54,069 nucleotides of DNA, from positions 1 to 54,069 of the forward strand of contig LNEO01000192.1 in assembly GCA_001465015.1 (NCBI GenBank). The letters are read 5' to 3'. Every line of letters starts with the position of its first letter. Within the stretch, counting starts at the first letter, position 1. The translations under genes and the position numbers were made by a program. This stretch comes from Deltaproteobacteria bacterium Ga0077539. Its GTDB lineage: Bacteria; Myxococcota_A; Polyangia; Polyangiales; Ga0077539. Below, one piece after another: positions 17,195 through 26,028 of the stretch. The notes beneath the pieces were generated by a model. The model searched no databases, was not told the origin of the DNA, and saw only the letters and a program-made list of their open reading frames with translations.

Positions 17195-17526
17195 CGGAGG
17201 CTCACTGCGCCGAGTCCCTGTGGGCTGCGGTTGCTGCGCGAGCTCAGCGTCTCGCCGTTGCTCGATCGCAGACGACTCCCGAAGTGTCGTAAGAGGTGCG
17301 ATCAACGTTTCGGCTCGTCGATCGACGTTGTGTTGCGTGGTCGCGCAGTGGTTAGCGAGGGCGGCGATCAGCGCGAGCGCGATGGTTTGCTTCGAAACCA
17401 TCATCGAACGAACCCTGAAAACGTTCGCCTCTCGTCGAACTTACGCGATCGCGTTGTCCCGTGTGTTCGACGGGCTCTCCATACTTGCTCCAAACGCTTT
17501 TCCCCTGAGATCGATACACTTCGCCT
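17195..17526. other. Intergenic region, no supported gene
   Basis: 332 bp between bestrophin and the first cytochrome c/PHM-like gene. A minus-strand frame starting at 17404 begins like a lipoprotein signal (MMVSKQTIALALIAALANHC), but it loses coding character and runs antisense into the bestrophin end. The last bases hold a TACACT hexamer (17515-17520) only 6 nt before ATG 17527. Confidence 0.5.
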
Positions 17527-18984
17527 ATGCGCGTTGCCCATTCTGCGTGGTGTCTCGTTGTTGCTGCGATCGCCGTCGCGTGCGGTCCCAGCGGTTCGAT
17601 GGTCCCGGACGTGACGACCAACGACGTCACGATCGCCGACGCGACGAGCGACATGCAGTCGCCGGCGCCGGACGCGACGACGCCCACGGACGTCGTCGCG
17701 GCGGACGTCACCGCGCCGACCGGCGATCCGACGTGGTGGAGAGACATCAAGCCCATCGCCGATCAGATGTGTAACAACTGCCACAGCGCCGGCGGAATCG
17801 GCTCGATGCCGCTGTCGACCTACGAGCAGGCGCGGCCGCTGGCGAGGGTGATCGCAAATCAAGTGCGCAATCGGATCATGCCGCCGTGGATGCCCCGCGA
17901 GGGATGCCGCGACATGCGCGACTCGCGCGCGCTGACCGACGCGGAGATCGCGAAGTTCGTCGCGTGGGAGGCCGCCGGCGCCCCCGAGGGAAACATGGCG
18001 GACTACCGCGCGCCCATGCCGCGAGGCAACACGACGCGGCCGCTGCCTTCGACGCCGGGCGACATCGTCATTCAGCCGAGCGAAACGTACCTGCCCAATC
18101 AGCGACTGACCGACGACTACCACTGTTTCATCATGGATCCGGCGCTCACGACGACGCGCGACGTGGTGGGGGTTCGCGTGACGCCCGGCAACGCGAGGAT
18201 CGTGCACCACGTGATCCTCTTCGAAGTGCGCGAGCGATCGTTGGCTGACCTGCAGCGTTTGGACGACGCCGAGCCGGGCCCCGGATACACATGTTACGGC
18301 GGCGCTGGCGTCAGCCCGCAGGTGCGCCCAGGAACCGACGGCGACCTCGTCGACATGAGCGTGCAGATGGTCGTGGGCTGGGCTCCGGGCGGCGTCCCTG
18401 GCTACCTCCCGGTCGGCACGGGCATTCGCCTCAAGCCTGGATCGCGCCTCGTCATGCAGGTCCACTACAACATCCAGGGTTCGACCCGTGGAATGAACGA
18501 TCGCTCGCGGGTCGATCTCTTCCTCGCCGATCCGTCGGCCTCGACGCAGCAGGCGTTCTGGCTGCCGCAGGCGAACCAGAGCTTCACTGTTCCTGCGGGC
18601 GCTGGGCCGATGGATCCGCGCGCGACGGTCGTCGCCAACTTTCGCAACACGCAGCTCCCGGTGCGAATCTTCGGCGTCGCGCCGCACATGCACACTCGCG
18701 GGCACTCGATTCGCGTCGAGGCGATCAACAACGCCGGCGCGAGCACGTGCCTCGTGGACGTCCCTCGGTGGGACTTTCACTGGCAGCAGGGCTTCTTCTT
18801 TCAGACTCCGTACCGAACGACCTCGGGCATGATGGGCGACACGTTCAGGACGACGTGCGTGTACGACAACCGCCCCGAGAACCAGCCCTTCGTCGACGGA
18901 ATGCAGGTCGCCCCGCGCGATCTGTCCTGGGGTGAGGGCACCCACGACGAGATGTGCCTGAACTTCTTCTACGTCTCGCTTTGA
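17527..18984 (+). CDS. Cytochrome c-copper monooxygenase (PHM-like) lipoprotein, copy 1
   Basis: 485 aa. Lipoprotein signal (AIAVAC, C19) and an Asp/Thr-rich linker. Then a cytochrome c-like domain with heme motif CNNCH (82-86) and a probable axial Met in MPPW (119). From about 180 a type-II copper, ascorbate-dependent monooxygenase-like pair of domains follows. All six PHM-type copper ligands are visible: HH at 227-228, H313 (QVHYN), HMH at 387-389 and M476 (DEMC). It is therefore probably an exported oxidase or hydroxylase fed electrons through its own heme. The substrate is unknown. A TACACT -10 element just 6 nt upstream suggests a leaderless mRNA. A close paralogue follows directly. Confidence 0.85.
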   Translation: MRVAHSAWCLVVAAIAVACGPSGSMVPDVTTNDVTIADATSDMQSPAPDATTPTDVVAADVTAPTGDPTWWRDIKPIADQMCNNCHSAGGIGSMPLSTYEQARPLARVIANQVRNRIMPPWMPREGCRDMRDSRALTDAEIAKFVAWEAAGAPEGNMADYRAPMPRGNTTRPLPSTPGDIVIQPSETYLPNQRLTDDYHCFIMDPALTTTRDVVGVRVTPGNARIVHHVILFEVRERSLADLQRLDDAEPGPGYTCYGGAGVSPQVRPGTDGDLVDMSVQMVVGWAPGGVPGYLPVGTGIRLKPGSRLVMQVHYNIQGSTRGMNDRSRVDLFLADPSASTQQAFWLPQANQSFTVPAGAGPMDPRATVVANFRNTQLPVRIFGVAPHMHTRGHSIRVEAINNAGASTCLVDVPRWDFHWQQGFFFQTPYRTTSGMMGDTFRTTCVYDNRPENQPFVDGMQVAPRDLSWGEGTHDEMCLNFFYVSL

Positions 18985-19063
18985 TTGGCTGTCGGAGCCT
19001 TCGACGCGCTTCGACAATCGCGATACGCTCTCGGTCCCTTCCACGCTCTTCGTGACGGTGCTC

Positions 19064-20509
19064 ATGAACAAAACACTCGCGCGAATTCCGTTCGTGATCG
19101 TGCTCTTCAGCGTCGCCTGCGGGACGCCCGCGCAGTCGCCAGACGTCGTGACGGACGTGCCTTCGACCGCTGACATCACCACGACGCCGACCGACGTTCC
19201 GCCGACTCCTGAAGATGCCCCTGTCGCTCAGGACACCGGCGCGACGCCCGGCGACGTGACGTGGTGGAGGGACATCAAGCCCCTCGCTGATCAGATGTGC
19301 AACAACTGCCACCAGACGGGCGGCATCGCGCCGATGCCGCTGGCGGACTACGCGACGGTGCGGCCGATGGCGCGCCTCATCGCGAATCAAGTGCGCAATC
19401 GGATCATGCCGCCGTGGATGCCGCGCGACGGATGCAGGTCGCTCGTCGACGTTCGCGGGCTGACCGACGCGGAGATCGCGAAGTTCGTCGCGTGGGAGGC
19501 CGCCGGCGCCCCCGAAGGAAACATGGCGGACTACCGCGCTCCCGCCATGCGTCCCGACACCACGCGTCCGCTCCCGTCGACGCCCGGTGACATCGTCGTG
19601 CAGCCCGCCGAGCCGTATCTGCCCAACCAGCGGCTCCAGGACGATTATCGCTGCTTCATCGTGGACCCGAGAATGACCGAGACGCGCGACGTCATCGGCG
19701 TCCGCGTCGTTCCGGGCAACCCGCGGATCGTTCACCACATGTTGCTCTTCGAGGTCCGCTCGGGCGGCCTCGCGCAGCTCCAGCGCAACGACGACCGCGA
19801 TCCCGGCCCGGGCTACACGTGCTTCGGCGGCCCCGACGTCAACGCCAACGTGCGCGCAGGCACCAGCGGCGACCTCATCGACCTCGACATGCAGCAGGTC
19901 GCCGGCTGGGCGCCCGGCGGCGTCGACGGATACATGCCAGCGGGCACGGGCATTCGCCTCAAGCCCGGCTCGAGGCTCGTGATGCAGGTCCACTACAACC
20001 TGCAAATGTCCACGCGAAATATGACCGACCGCACCCGGGTCGAGCTGTTCTTGAGCCCCGCGGGCACCACTCAACAAGCCCTCTGGCTCCCGCAGTCCGA
20101 AGCGACCTTTACGATCCCCGCTGGCGTTGGACCGACCGACCCCCGCGCCAGAGCGGTCGCGAATTTTCGCAACACGCAGCTGCCCGTGCGCGTCTTCGGA
20201 GTCTTTCCGCACATGCACCAGCTCGGGCACTCGATTCGCGTCGAGGCGATCACCAACAGCGGCACGAGCAACTGCCTCGTCGATATCCCTCGCTGGGACT
20301 TTCACTGGCAGCAGAACTACTTCTTCCGCACTCCGTTTCGTCCCGCCGTCGGACCGACGGGCGACACCCTGCGCACCACGTGTGTGTGGGACAATCGCGC
20401 GGAGAACCAGGCGTTCGTCGATGGCATGCAGCTCCCGCCGCGCGACGTCCGTTGGGGCGAGGGCAGCACCGACGAGATGTGCCTGAACTACTACTACATT
20501 TCACTGTAG
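19064..20509 (+). CDS. Cytochrome c-copper monooxygenase (PHM-like) lipoprotein, copy 2
   Basis: 481 aa from ATG 19064 (a GTG at 19052 is possible). Tandem paralogue of the preceding gene with the same plan: lipobox VLFSVAC, Thr/Asp/Pro linker, CNNCH heme motif, MPPW, then PHM-like domains keeping the HH (IVHHM), QVHYN, HMH and DEMC copper ligands. The linkers differ, whereas an 81-nt block (19459-19539) matches copy 1 (17931-18011) with a single mismatch, which points to gene conversion or selection on that stretch. It ends 6 bp before the methyltransferase gene. The two may act on related substrates or form a heteromer. Confidence 0.85.
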   Translation: MNKTLARIPFVIVLFSVACGTPAQSPDVVTDVPSTADITTTPTDVPPTPEDAPVAQDTGATPGDVTWWRDIKPLADQMCNNCHQTGGIAPMPLADYATVRPMARLIANQVRNRIMPPWMPRDGCRSLVDVRGLTDAEIAKFVAWEAAGAPEGNMADYRAPAMRPDTTRPLPSTPGDIVVQPAEPYLPNQRLQDDYRCFIVDPRMTETRDVIGVRVVPGNPRIVHHMLLFEVRSGGLAQLQRNDDRDPGPGYTCFGGPDVNANVRAGTSGDLIDLDMQQVAGWAPGGVDGYMPAGTGIRLKPGSRLVMQVHYNLQMSTRNMTDRTRVELFLSPAGTTQQALWLPQSEATFTIPAGVGPTDPRARAVANFRNTQLPVRVFGVFPHMHQLGHSIRVEAITNSGTSNCLVDIPRWDFHWQQNYFFRTPFRPAVGPTGDTLRTTCVWDNRAENQAFVDGMQLPPRDVRWGEGSTDEMCLNYYYISL

Positions 20510-20515
20510 CTGTAG

Positions 20516-21745
20516 ATGAGCACCGACGCGACGCTCACCCTCGCGCGACCCCTCGAGCGTGCGCTGCGTGACGGGCACCCGTGGGTCTACCGAGACTCGA
20601 TCAAGGGAACCGCGAGCGCGGGCGCCGTCACGACCCTCGTGGATGCGCGCGGCGTCTTCGTCGCGCGAGGCATCGCGGACGACAGCGTGCTCGCGATGCG
20701 CGTGTTCACCACACGCGACGAGAGCTTGTCCGAGCCGCTCTTGCGGGTGCGCATCGAAGAGGCCGCGCTCTTGCGAGACGCGGTCATCTCCGAGGACACC
20801 GACGCCTATCGGCTCGTGCACGGCGAGGGCGATCGTCTGCCGGGCTTCGTGGTGGACGTGTACGGCACCATCGCCGTGCTCAAGACCGACGGAGCAGGGG
20901 CGTTTGCGTGGCGCGATCGCTTCGCCGAAGCCCTGAAGCCCGTGCTCGAAGCGCGAGGCGTCCGAACGCTCTTGCGGCGCGCCTCCAACGCGGGCGAGCG
21001 CGGTCCGTCCGCCGACAAAAGTGACAAAGATGACAAAGCCGAGCTCGTCTGGGGAGCGCTCGACGAGGGCGACGGTGACGCGTCCGCGCGGCGTGCGCGT
21101 GTCGTTGTGCGAGAGCACGGGATGGCGCTCGTCAGCGATCTCATGCGCGGGCAGAAGACCGGGCTGTTTCTCGATCAACGCGAGGCCCGGCGCCTCGTGC
21201 GCTCGATCTCTCGCGATCGTCGGGTGCTCAACCTGTACTCGTACACTGGGGGCTTCAGCGTCGCCGCGGGGCTAGGGCGCGCGCGCGCGGTCGAGAGCGT
21301 GGACATCTCTCAGGCGGCGATCGACCTGTCGCGCGAGAGCTGGGAGGCCAACGCGCTCGCGAGCGAGCTGCACCACGCCCACTGCGAAGACGTGTGGAAG
21401 TTTCTCGCGAACAAGACCAGGTCGCGCTCGCGCTACGACCTGGTGATCGCCGACCCGCCGAGCTTCGCGCCGCGCGCAGACAGCGTGGCCAAGGCGCTCG
21501 ATGCCTACAGGCAATTGCACGCCTCGTCGCTGGCGCTCGTCGCGCACGGAGGGTTCTACCTGGCCGGCTCGTGCTCGAGCCACGTGACGCGAGAGATGTT
21601 CTTCGACACGATCCGCGAGGGCGCGCGCAAGGCGAAGCGCTCGTTGCAGCTCATCGAGTCGAAGGGCGCGCCGGCGGACCATCCGAGGCTGTTGGCTTTT
21701 CCCGAGGGGGACTACCTCAAGGCGGATCTGTACCGCGTCGAGTGA
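20516..21745 (+). CDS. RlmI-type 23S rRNA cytosine methyltransferase
   Basis: 409 aa. Class I rRNA (cytosine-5)-methyltransferase of the RlmI/RlmL C-terminal type. It has an N-terminal PUA domain (about 1-75), then an EEL-like domain (DAYRLVHGEGDRLPGFVVDVY) and a SAM-binding Rossmann domain with GLFLDQREARRLV, VLNLYSYTGGFSVAAG, DPPSFAPRADSVAKA and the catalytic region GSCSSHV. It is somewhat longer than E. coli RlmI (396 aa) owing to an Asp/Lys-rich insert at about 165-178 encoded by three 9-bp repeats. It starts 6 bp after the copper monooxygenase and is likely co-transcribed with it. Confidence 0.87.
   Translation: MSTDATLTLARPLERALRDGHPWVYRDSIKGTASAGAVTTLVDARGVFVARGIADDSVLAMRVFTTRDESLSEPLLRVRIEEAALLRDAVISEDTDAYRLVHGEGDRLPGFVVDVYGTIAVLKTDGAGAFAWRDRFAEALKPVLEARGVRTLLRRASNAGERGPSADKSDKDDKAELVWGALDEGDGDASARRARVVVREHGMALVSDLMRGQKTGLFLDQREARRLVRSISRDRRVLNLYSYTGGFSVAAGLGRARAVESVDISQAAIDLSRESWEANALASELHHAHCEDVWKFLANKTRSRSRYDLVIADPPSFAPRADSVAKALDAYRQLHASSLALVAHGGFYLAGSCSSHVTREMFFDTIREGARKAKRSLQLIESKGAPADHPRLLAFPEGDYLKADLYRVE
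21014..21040 (+). repeat. Three 9-bp AT-rich in-frame repeats
   Basis: Three tandem variants of GACAAAGNN (gacaaaagt, gacaaagat, gacaaagcc) code for DKS-DKD-DKA inside the methyltransferase, between its EEL-like and SAM domains. The low GC contrasts sharply with the gene. It is probably a surface loop that expands or contracts by slippage. Confidence 0.7.
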
Positions 21746-21751
21746 GCGAGA

Positions 21752-22357
21752 TCATCGTCGGTCGTGCTGCGCCACGATGCTCTCGAGCACGGCGAGGCCG
21801 AACATGATCTTCTTCACGAACGAGGCGTTGTGCGGGACGAGGTAGAACCGCGGGTGGCGTGACCAGATCTCGCGCAGCCGGGTGTCGAGGGCGACCGCTG
21901 CTGACTGCGTCTCGGTGCGCGTCGGGTTGTTGCCTTCGATCGAGCTGCCGCCCACCGCGGCGGACTCGAAGAAGATCACCGCGTCGTAGCGCGCGAGCTC
22001 TTGCTCGTAGCTGCTGGAAATCTCCGCGTAGAACGCCGTCTCGTCGTCGGGCCAGTACGCCGCGCCGTCGAGCGTCCCTCGGTCGCACAGCAAGATGCGC
22101 TCGGGAAACAGCGCGCTCTGGACGTCCTCGAGGTTGCGCTGCACGTGGTAGATCGCGCGCTGCGCCGCGCGCGTCGCGAGAGCGTCGCTCGACCGCGGAA
22201 ACCCTCCGGAAAAGAGCAGCGTCGCCGCTTCAGGAACGACCGCTACGCGCGTGCCGATCTCGCGGCGAAACAGGTCCGCCGCGGTCGTCTTGCCCCCACC
22301 AGGGCCGCCCGTGAGCACGATGCGACAGCGTCCGTTGGCTGCGCTCTTGGTTGTCAT
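21752..22357 (-). CDS. Small AAA-type ATPase/kinase-like protein
   Basis: 201 aa. P-loop protein with Walker A GGPGGGKTT (17-25) and a probable Walker B in ILLCDRGTLDGAAYW, matching the AAA_28/TTD14-like group of single-domain NTPases related to nucleotide and thymidylate kinases. Further motifs: VPEAATLLFSGGFPR, FFESAA and the C-terminal IWSRHPRFYLVPHNASF. Such proteins are stand-alone in many bacteria and their substrates are unknown. A TACGAT hexamer 12 nt before the ATG may be the -10 element. It is convergent with the methyltransferase (6 bp gap). Confidence 0.8.
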   Translation of the reverse strand: MTTKSAANGRCRIVLTGGPGGGKTTAADLFRREIGTRVAVVPEAATLLFSGGFPRSSDALATRAAQRAIYHVQRNLEDVQSALFPERILLCDRGTLDGAAYWPDDETAFYAEISSSYEQELARYDAVIFFESAAVGGSSIEGNNPTRTETQSAAVALDTRLREIWSRHPRFYLVPHNASFVKKIMFGLAVLESIVAQHDRR

Positions 22358-23055
22358 GATGATGGCCCCATCGTACGCGACCCGCTCGCGATGATCGCTC
22401 TCGAAGTGAGCGAGGTGTGATCGTCATGCGCGGCGGCCGGCGTCGCAGGGAGCTCCGAGCGGTCGAGCTGCGCGAGTCGCTTCGACGACGGTAATAGAAT
22501 ATAGGTCATGAATTCAAGTGAGCCCCTCCCGCGTGGCGCCTGGATCGGGCGCTGCGCGGCGATGCTCGCTTCCGTCCTTGCGCGAGACCGCTCGAAAGAA
22601 ACGGCGCTGTCGATCGTTCGACGCGCCGCTGGCACGAGGCACGGGGAAGCTCTCCCCCGCGAATCGCGCTCGAGCGCGGTCGTCTCCGTGGCGAGAGCAG
22701 CCACGAGCGCGCCTTGGGATCTCTCGCGCGGTCGACCCCGACACCTCTCGCGCTCTGGCGAGTGTCGTTTCACGGTCGCCAGGACTGCGCGAGAGGCCCG
22801 AAGGCGCGTTCGATGATCGAGGTGCGCTCGCGTTGCGCGAGAGAGCGCTCATCGACACGGTTTTCTCGAATTCACTCTGAATTCCTTGCGCTCAGAGATG
22901 CGCGCAAAACTGTCGTCCCCCGCGTGGCGTATGTGCAACACTCCCACGTGCGCCGCTCTTTTCGCGCGGCGCGCTGGCTCGTGTGATCTGTCGACTCGGT
23001 CGACCGACGCTCGAGTCTTCTGCCCGACCATAGACTCTAGGAGCGGTATTTCTCG
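22358..23055. other. Long gene-poor region
   Basis: About 700 bp without a convincing gene. Frames exist on both strands (for example plus 22508-22816, after an AT-rich patch resembling a promoter), but they are Arg/Ser-rich and match nothing I recognise. There is a GAATTC-ACTCT-GAATTC inverted repeat near 22867-22883. This may be decayed coding sequence or a regulatory upstream region for the globin gene. Confidence 0.5.
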
Positions 23056-23659
23056 ATGAATTCTTCGTTTTCGACTCGAAGCGTGTTTGCTGCGTTCGCG
23101 CTGTGCGCGGTTGCGGCGTGCTCTCCGGCGACTCCCCCCGCTGACGCCAGCGTGACCGATACCGGCGGCGGCGGTGGCGATGCGGGCCAGCCGCCTCGGC
23201 AACCGAGCGGGCATCGCGACCGCCGTCGACGCGATCGTCGCGCAAGAGCTGATGGACCCGGAGATCGCCTCGTACTTCTACTTCCAGGTCACTCCGGGCA
23301 GCAACGGCATGCCGCCTGTCAACGGTCACCCCAGCGTGGCGCAGCTCAAGTCCTGCCTCGTCAACCAGCTCGCCAACGCTGCTGGCGGACCCGAGGCCTA
23401 TCCGGGAGCGCCCGCGGACAACATGGGCTGGCAGTGCCGCAACATGGCGGACTCGCACCGCGCGCTCCGCATTCCCGGCTCTGTCTTCGATCGCTTCGTG
23501 ATGATCGCCGCCGGCGTTCTCACCACCGCGGGCGTGTCCGCGGCGGACATCGCCGTCATCGGCGGCGTGCTCAACTCGACGCGCACCGCGATCGTCGACC
23601 CCGCGCGTGATGGCGGAGCGTTCATGCCTCCCACGGACGCCTCGGCGGGTGGCGGCTGA
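23056..23659 (+). pseudogene. Secreted truncated haemoglobin (group I-like), frameshifted
   Basis: Two overlapping frames make one protein. Frame 1 from ATG 23056 (Shine-Dalgarno AGGAG) gives a lipoprotein signal ending LCAVAAC and a Gly-rich linker (TDTGGGGGDAG). About base 23185 the sense moves to the next frame, which reads SRLGNRAGIATAVDAIVAQ, LMDPEIASYF, LVNQLANAAGGPEAYPG and SHRALRIPGSVFDRF, then GVSAADIAVIGGVLNSTRTAIV. These are the successive landmarks of group I truncated globins; the His in DSHRAL would be the proximal haem ligand. Removing one G of GCGGGCC (near 23181-23187) restores a single frame. It may be a real mutation, a phase-variable site, a programmed shift or an assembly error. 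The stop overlaps the next start by one base. Confidence 0.72.
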
Positions 23660-24378
23660 TGAGCGCTGAGCTCGTCGTCCCTGCGCGCGCCTCGCGAGCC
23701 CGAAGCATCGCGCTGCGCGTCGCGATCGCGACGCTGGTGTTGGTGGCCCTCTTCGTGGGCATCGTCGGCTGGTTTCATACAGCCGCCGGTCGCGTGGTCT
23801 ACGCGCGAGTCTTCGGGGCCGAGTGCCCCGTGGGTCGCGCGAGCGCGCGGGACGTCGAGCACGGGCGACTCCACGTCGCCCGCACCATTCGAGGAACATC
23901 CCCAGCCGCGTCGCGCCCCGCGCTCGGCTTCGCGCTCGACCGCACGACCCGCGCCGAGATCGACGCGTGGGTCGCGCGCAGCGGCGTCTCGTGCCGCGAG
24001 CGGCGCGAGCACACGCTCTTGCTCTGCACTGGTGTCCGCGCCGAGTCCCTCGGTCGCTCGGGATTCACGTACGACGAAGTGACCTTCGGCTTCACGCCGA
24101 CGACGCTGCGCCTCGTGAACCTCACCGCTGTTCGCTATCGACTCGGTTACGGCGACGCGGTGCGCTTCGTGCGCGAGCTCGAAGGCTCGATGAGAAGCGC
24201 TGTCGGCGAGCCCTCGCGCCGCGGCGGAGAGCTGTCGGCGGACTACCTCGCCGCGACCCAGTACGCGACGAGCGCGACGTACTACGCGTTCGCCAACTAC
24301 CTCGCGGACCTCACGGCGACCAACATCGTCGGCGAGGGCGTGATCGTGCGCGAGCACTACATGTCCGCCGCTGACTGA
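23659..24378 (+). CDS. Hypothetical membrane-anchored protein coupled to globin
   Basis: 239 aa. The ATG at 23659 shares one base with the globin stop (TGATG), so the two are translationally linked. One N-terminal membrane helix (about 18-40, VAIATLVLVALFVGIVGWF), then an extracytoplasmic region with Cys residues (AECP, VSCRE, LLCTG) and no known domain. The C-terminal part is Tyr/Ala-rich (ATQYATSATYYAFANYLADL). No catalytic motif. Its pairing with a secreted globin suggests a shared exported role, possibly a partner or anchor; this is inference only. Confidence 0.65.
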   Translation: MSAELVVPARASRARSIALRVAIATLVLVALFVGIVGWFHTAAGRVVYARVFGAECPVGRASARDVEHGRLHVARTIRGTSPAASRPALGFALDRTTRAEIDAWVARSGVSCRERREHTLLLCTGVRAESLGRSGFTYDEVTFGFTPTTLRLVNLTAVRYRLGYGDAVRFVRELEGSMRSAVGEPSRRGGELSADYLAATQYATSATYYAFANYLADLTATNIVGEGVIVREHYMSAAD

Positions 24379-24398
24379 GGGCCGCTCGCTAACGGCTG

Positions 24399-24463
24399 AG
24401 CGTGGGTCTCTTCTTGAATCTGTCGCATCGTCAATGTGACAGCAGCAAGAAGAGACCCATGCT
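24399..24463. terminator. 65-nt extended hairpin between convergent genes
   Basis: AGCGTGGGTCTCTTCTTG (24399-24416) pairs with CAAGAAGAGACCCATGCT (24446-24463) over 18 bp with one G-U. The loop contains a second 9-bp stem, CTGTCGCAT/ATGTGACAG, with one G-U and a 3x3 internal loop between the stems. It lies between the convergent stops of the globin-linked gene and arsC. There is no clear T-tract. It would fold on either strand and could end both transcripts or act as a 3-prime stabiliser. Confidence 0.6.
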
Positions 24464-24487
24464 GAGGCTGACGGACCGGCGCTGCGA

Positions 24488-24910
24488 TCAACCGCCGTCC
24501 GACCAGCGCTCGAGCTTCGCTTGGATCGCGTCGCGCGCCGCTCGAAAGCGTCGCAGCATCTCTTCGCGCGCGATCGTCGGGTCTTTGCTCGCGGGATCAT
24601 CGATCGGCCAGTGCAGTCGCTCGGCCTTGCCCAGAAACGCCGGGCACACCTCCTCGGCGCACAGCGTGATCACGGTCTTCACCGTGGCCGCGTCGATCGT
24701 CTGGACCGACTTCGAGTGGTGCTCGCTCAGATCGACGCCGACCTCTCGCATCACCTCGGCCGCGTAGGGGTTGACCGTGCTCGGCTCGCTGCCCGCGCTC
24801 TGCACGAGCGCCCGGTCGCCGAAGAGCTTTCTCGCCAGGCCCTCGGCCATCTGGCTGCGGGCGGAGTTTGCGACACACAAAAACAAGATCGATCGCTCGG
24901 CGTTGCTCAT
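24488..24910 (-). CDS. arsC: Arsenate reductase (thioredoxin-coupled type)
   Basis: 140 aa from ATG 24910. Low-molecular-weight phosphatase fold with the CX5R loop C12-VANSA-R18 ([16 protein letters not shown]), redox Cys pair C84 and C89 ([10 protein letters not shown]), and the Asp in WPIDDP (D104/D105). This is the pI258 (thioredoxin-linked) class that reduces As(V) to As(III) for export. The start overlaps the acr3 stop by 4 bp (ATGA). It is last gene of the ars operon. Confidence 0.93.
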   Translation of the reverse strand: MSNAERSILFLCVANSARSQMAEGLARKLFGDRALVQSAGSEPSTVNPYAAEVMREVGVDLSEHHSKSVQTIDAATVKTVITLCAEEVCPAFLGKAERLHWPIDDPASKDPTIAREEMLRRFRAARDAIQAKLERWSDGG

Positions 24911-26028
24911 GTCGACTGCTCCTTCGTTGAGGGTCCGTTCGCGGCGAGGGCGCTCGACGGCGCCTCGGGACGCTCGTTCGCAAAGCACCAGCGCTGCGCC
25001 CATAGCGCTGCGCGGACGAGCGCGATGAGCACGGGGACCTCGACGAGCGGGCCGATGACCGCCGCGAACGCCGCGCCGCTGTTGATTCCGAAGCTCGCGA
25101 TGGCCACGGCGATGGCGAGCTCGAAGTTGTTGGACGCCGCCGTGAAAGACAGCGTGACCGTCTGTTGGTAGTCCGCGCCGACGCGCTTGCTCATCACAAA
25201 CGACAGGCCGAACATCAGCACGAAGTACACGAGCAAGGGCGCCGCGATCCGCAGCACGTCGAGCGGCAGCGTCACGATCGCCCGACCCTTCAGCGAGAAC
25301 ATCACGACGATCGTGAACAAGAGCGACACGAGCGTGATCGGGCTGACGCGCGGCACGAACCGCTCTTCGTACCACGCGCGGCCCTTCGCGCGGACGAGCG
25401 CCCAACGCGTGAGAAATCCTGCGGCGAACGGGATCCCCAGGTACACGGCGACGCTCTTCGCGACGTCGACGATCGAGATCGCGATCACCGCGCCGCGCAG
25501 CCCCAGCCACGACGGCATCAGCGTGGCGAAGAAGTACGCGTACGCCGAGAAGAACAGCACTTGAAACAGCGAGTTGAAGGCCACGAGGCCCGCGCAGTAC
25601 TCGGCGTCGCCCTTGGCGAGGTCGTTCCACACGATGACCATCGCGATGCAGCGCGCGAGGCCGATGAGGATCAGCCCGAGCATGTACTCGGGCTTGTCCC
25701 GCAAGAACAGCACGGCCAGCCCGAACATCAGCATCGGGCCGACGATCCAGTTCTGCACCAACGACAATGCGAGCACGCGCTTGTCGCGAAAGACCCGCCC
25801 CATCTCTTCGTAGCGAACCTTCGCGAGCGGCGGGTACATCATCAGCACCAGCCCGATCGCGATCGGAATCGAAGTGCCGCCCACGCTCAGCCGCTGCAGC
25901 GCCGCGCCGAACCCAGGAGCGAACACGCCGAGCATCACCCCGAACGCCATCGCCGCGAAGATCCACAGCGTCAGATACCGGTCGAGAAACGACAGCCTTC
26001 GCAGCAATCCAGACGCCTGGCCGCTCAT
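24907..26028 (-). CDS. acr3: Arsenite efflux permease ACR3
   Basis: 373 aa from ATG 26028 (ATGA overlap with arsA). Ten-helix ACR3-family As(III) exporter: [20 protein letters not shown] near the start, [22 protein letters not shown] helix 4 with the conserved Cys ([16 protein letters not shown]), [28 protein letters not shown] and [18 protein letters not shown]. It can work alone with the proton-motive force, but being encoded with ArsA and ArsD suggests ATP-driven export here. This is not the unrelated ArsB family. Confidence 0.94.
   Translation of the reverse strand: MSGQASGLLRRLSFLDRYLTLWIFAAMAFGVMLGVFAPGFGAALQRLSVGGTSIPIAIGLVLMMYPPLAKVRYEEMGRVFRDKRVLALSLVQNWIVGPMLMFGLAVLFLRDKPEYMLGLILIGLARCIAMVIVWNDLAKGDAEYCAGLVAFNSLFQVLFFSAYAYFFATLMPSWLGLRGAVIAISIVDVAKSVAVYLGIPFAAGFLTRWALVRAKGRAWYEERFVPRVSPITLVSLLFTIVVMFSLKGRAIVTLPLDVLRIAAPLLVYFVLMFGLSFVMSKRVGADYQQTVTLSFTAASNNFELAIAVAIASFGINSGAAFAAVIGPLVEVPVLIALVRAALWAQRWCFANERPEAPSSALAANGPSTKEQST

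Noticed and set aside
17087..17404. Minus-strand frame starting like a lipoprotein (LALIAALANHC)
   Set aside because: The signal-like start is attractive, but the remainder is polar, lacks a domain and overlaps the bestrophin end antisense; probably chance.
17401..19182. 593-aa minus-strand frame opposite the first PHM-like gene
   Set aside because: Shadow of codon bias; composition is Arg/Val/His-rich without motifs, and the plus strand has heme and copper motifs.
18845..20305. 486-aa minus-strand frame opposite the second PHM-like gene
   Set aside because: Same reason; its similarity to the preceding antisense frame only reflects the tandem duplication of the real genes.
22508..22816. 102-aa plus-strand frame in the gene-poor region
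   Set aside because: Arg/Ser-rich, no motif, and equally long frames exist on the other strand; the AT-rich upstream patch alone is not enough.
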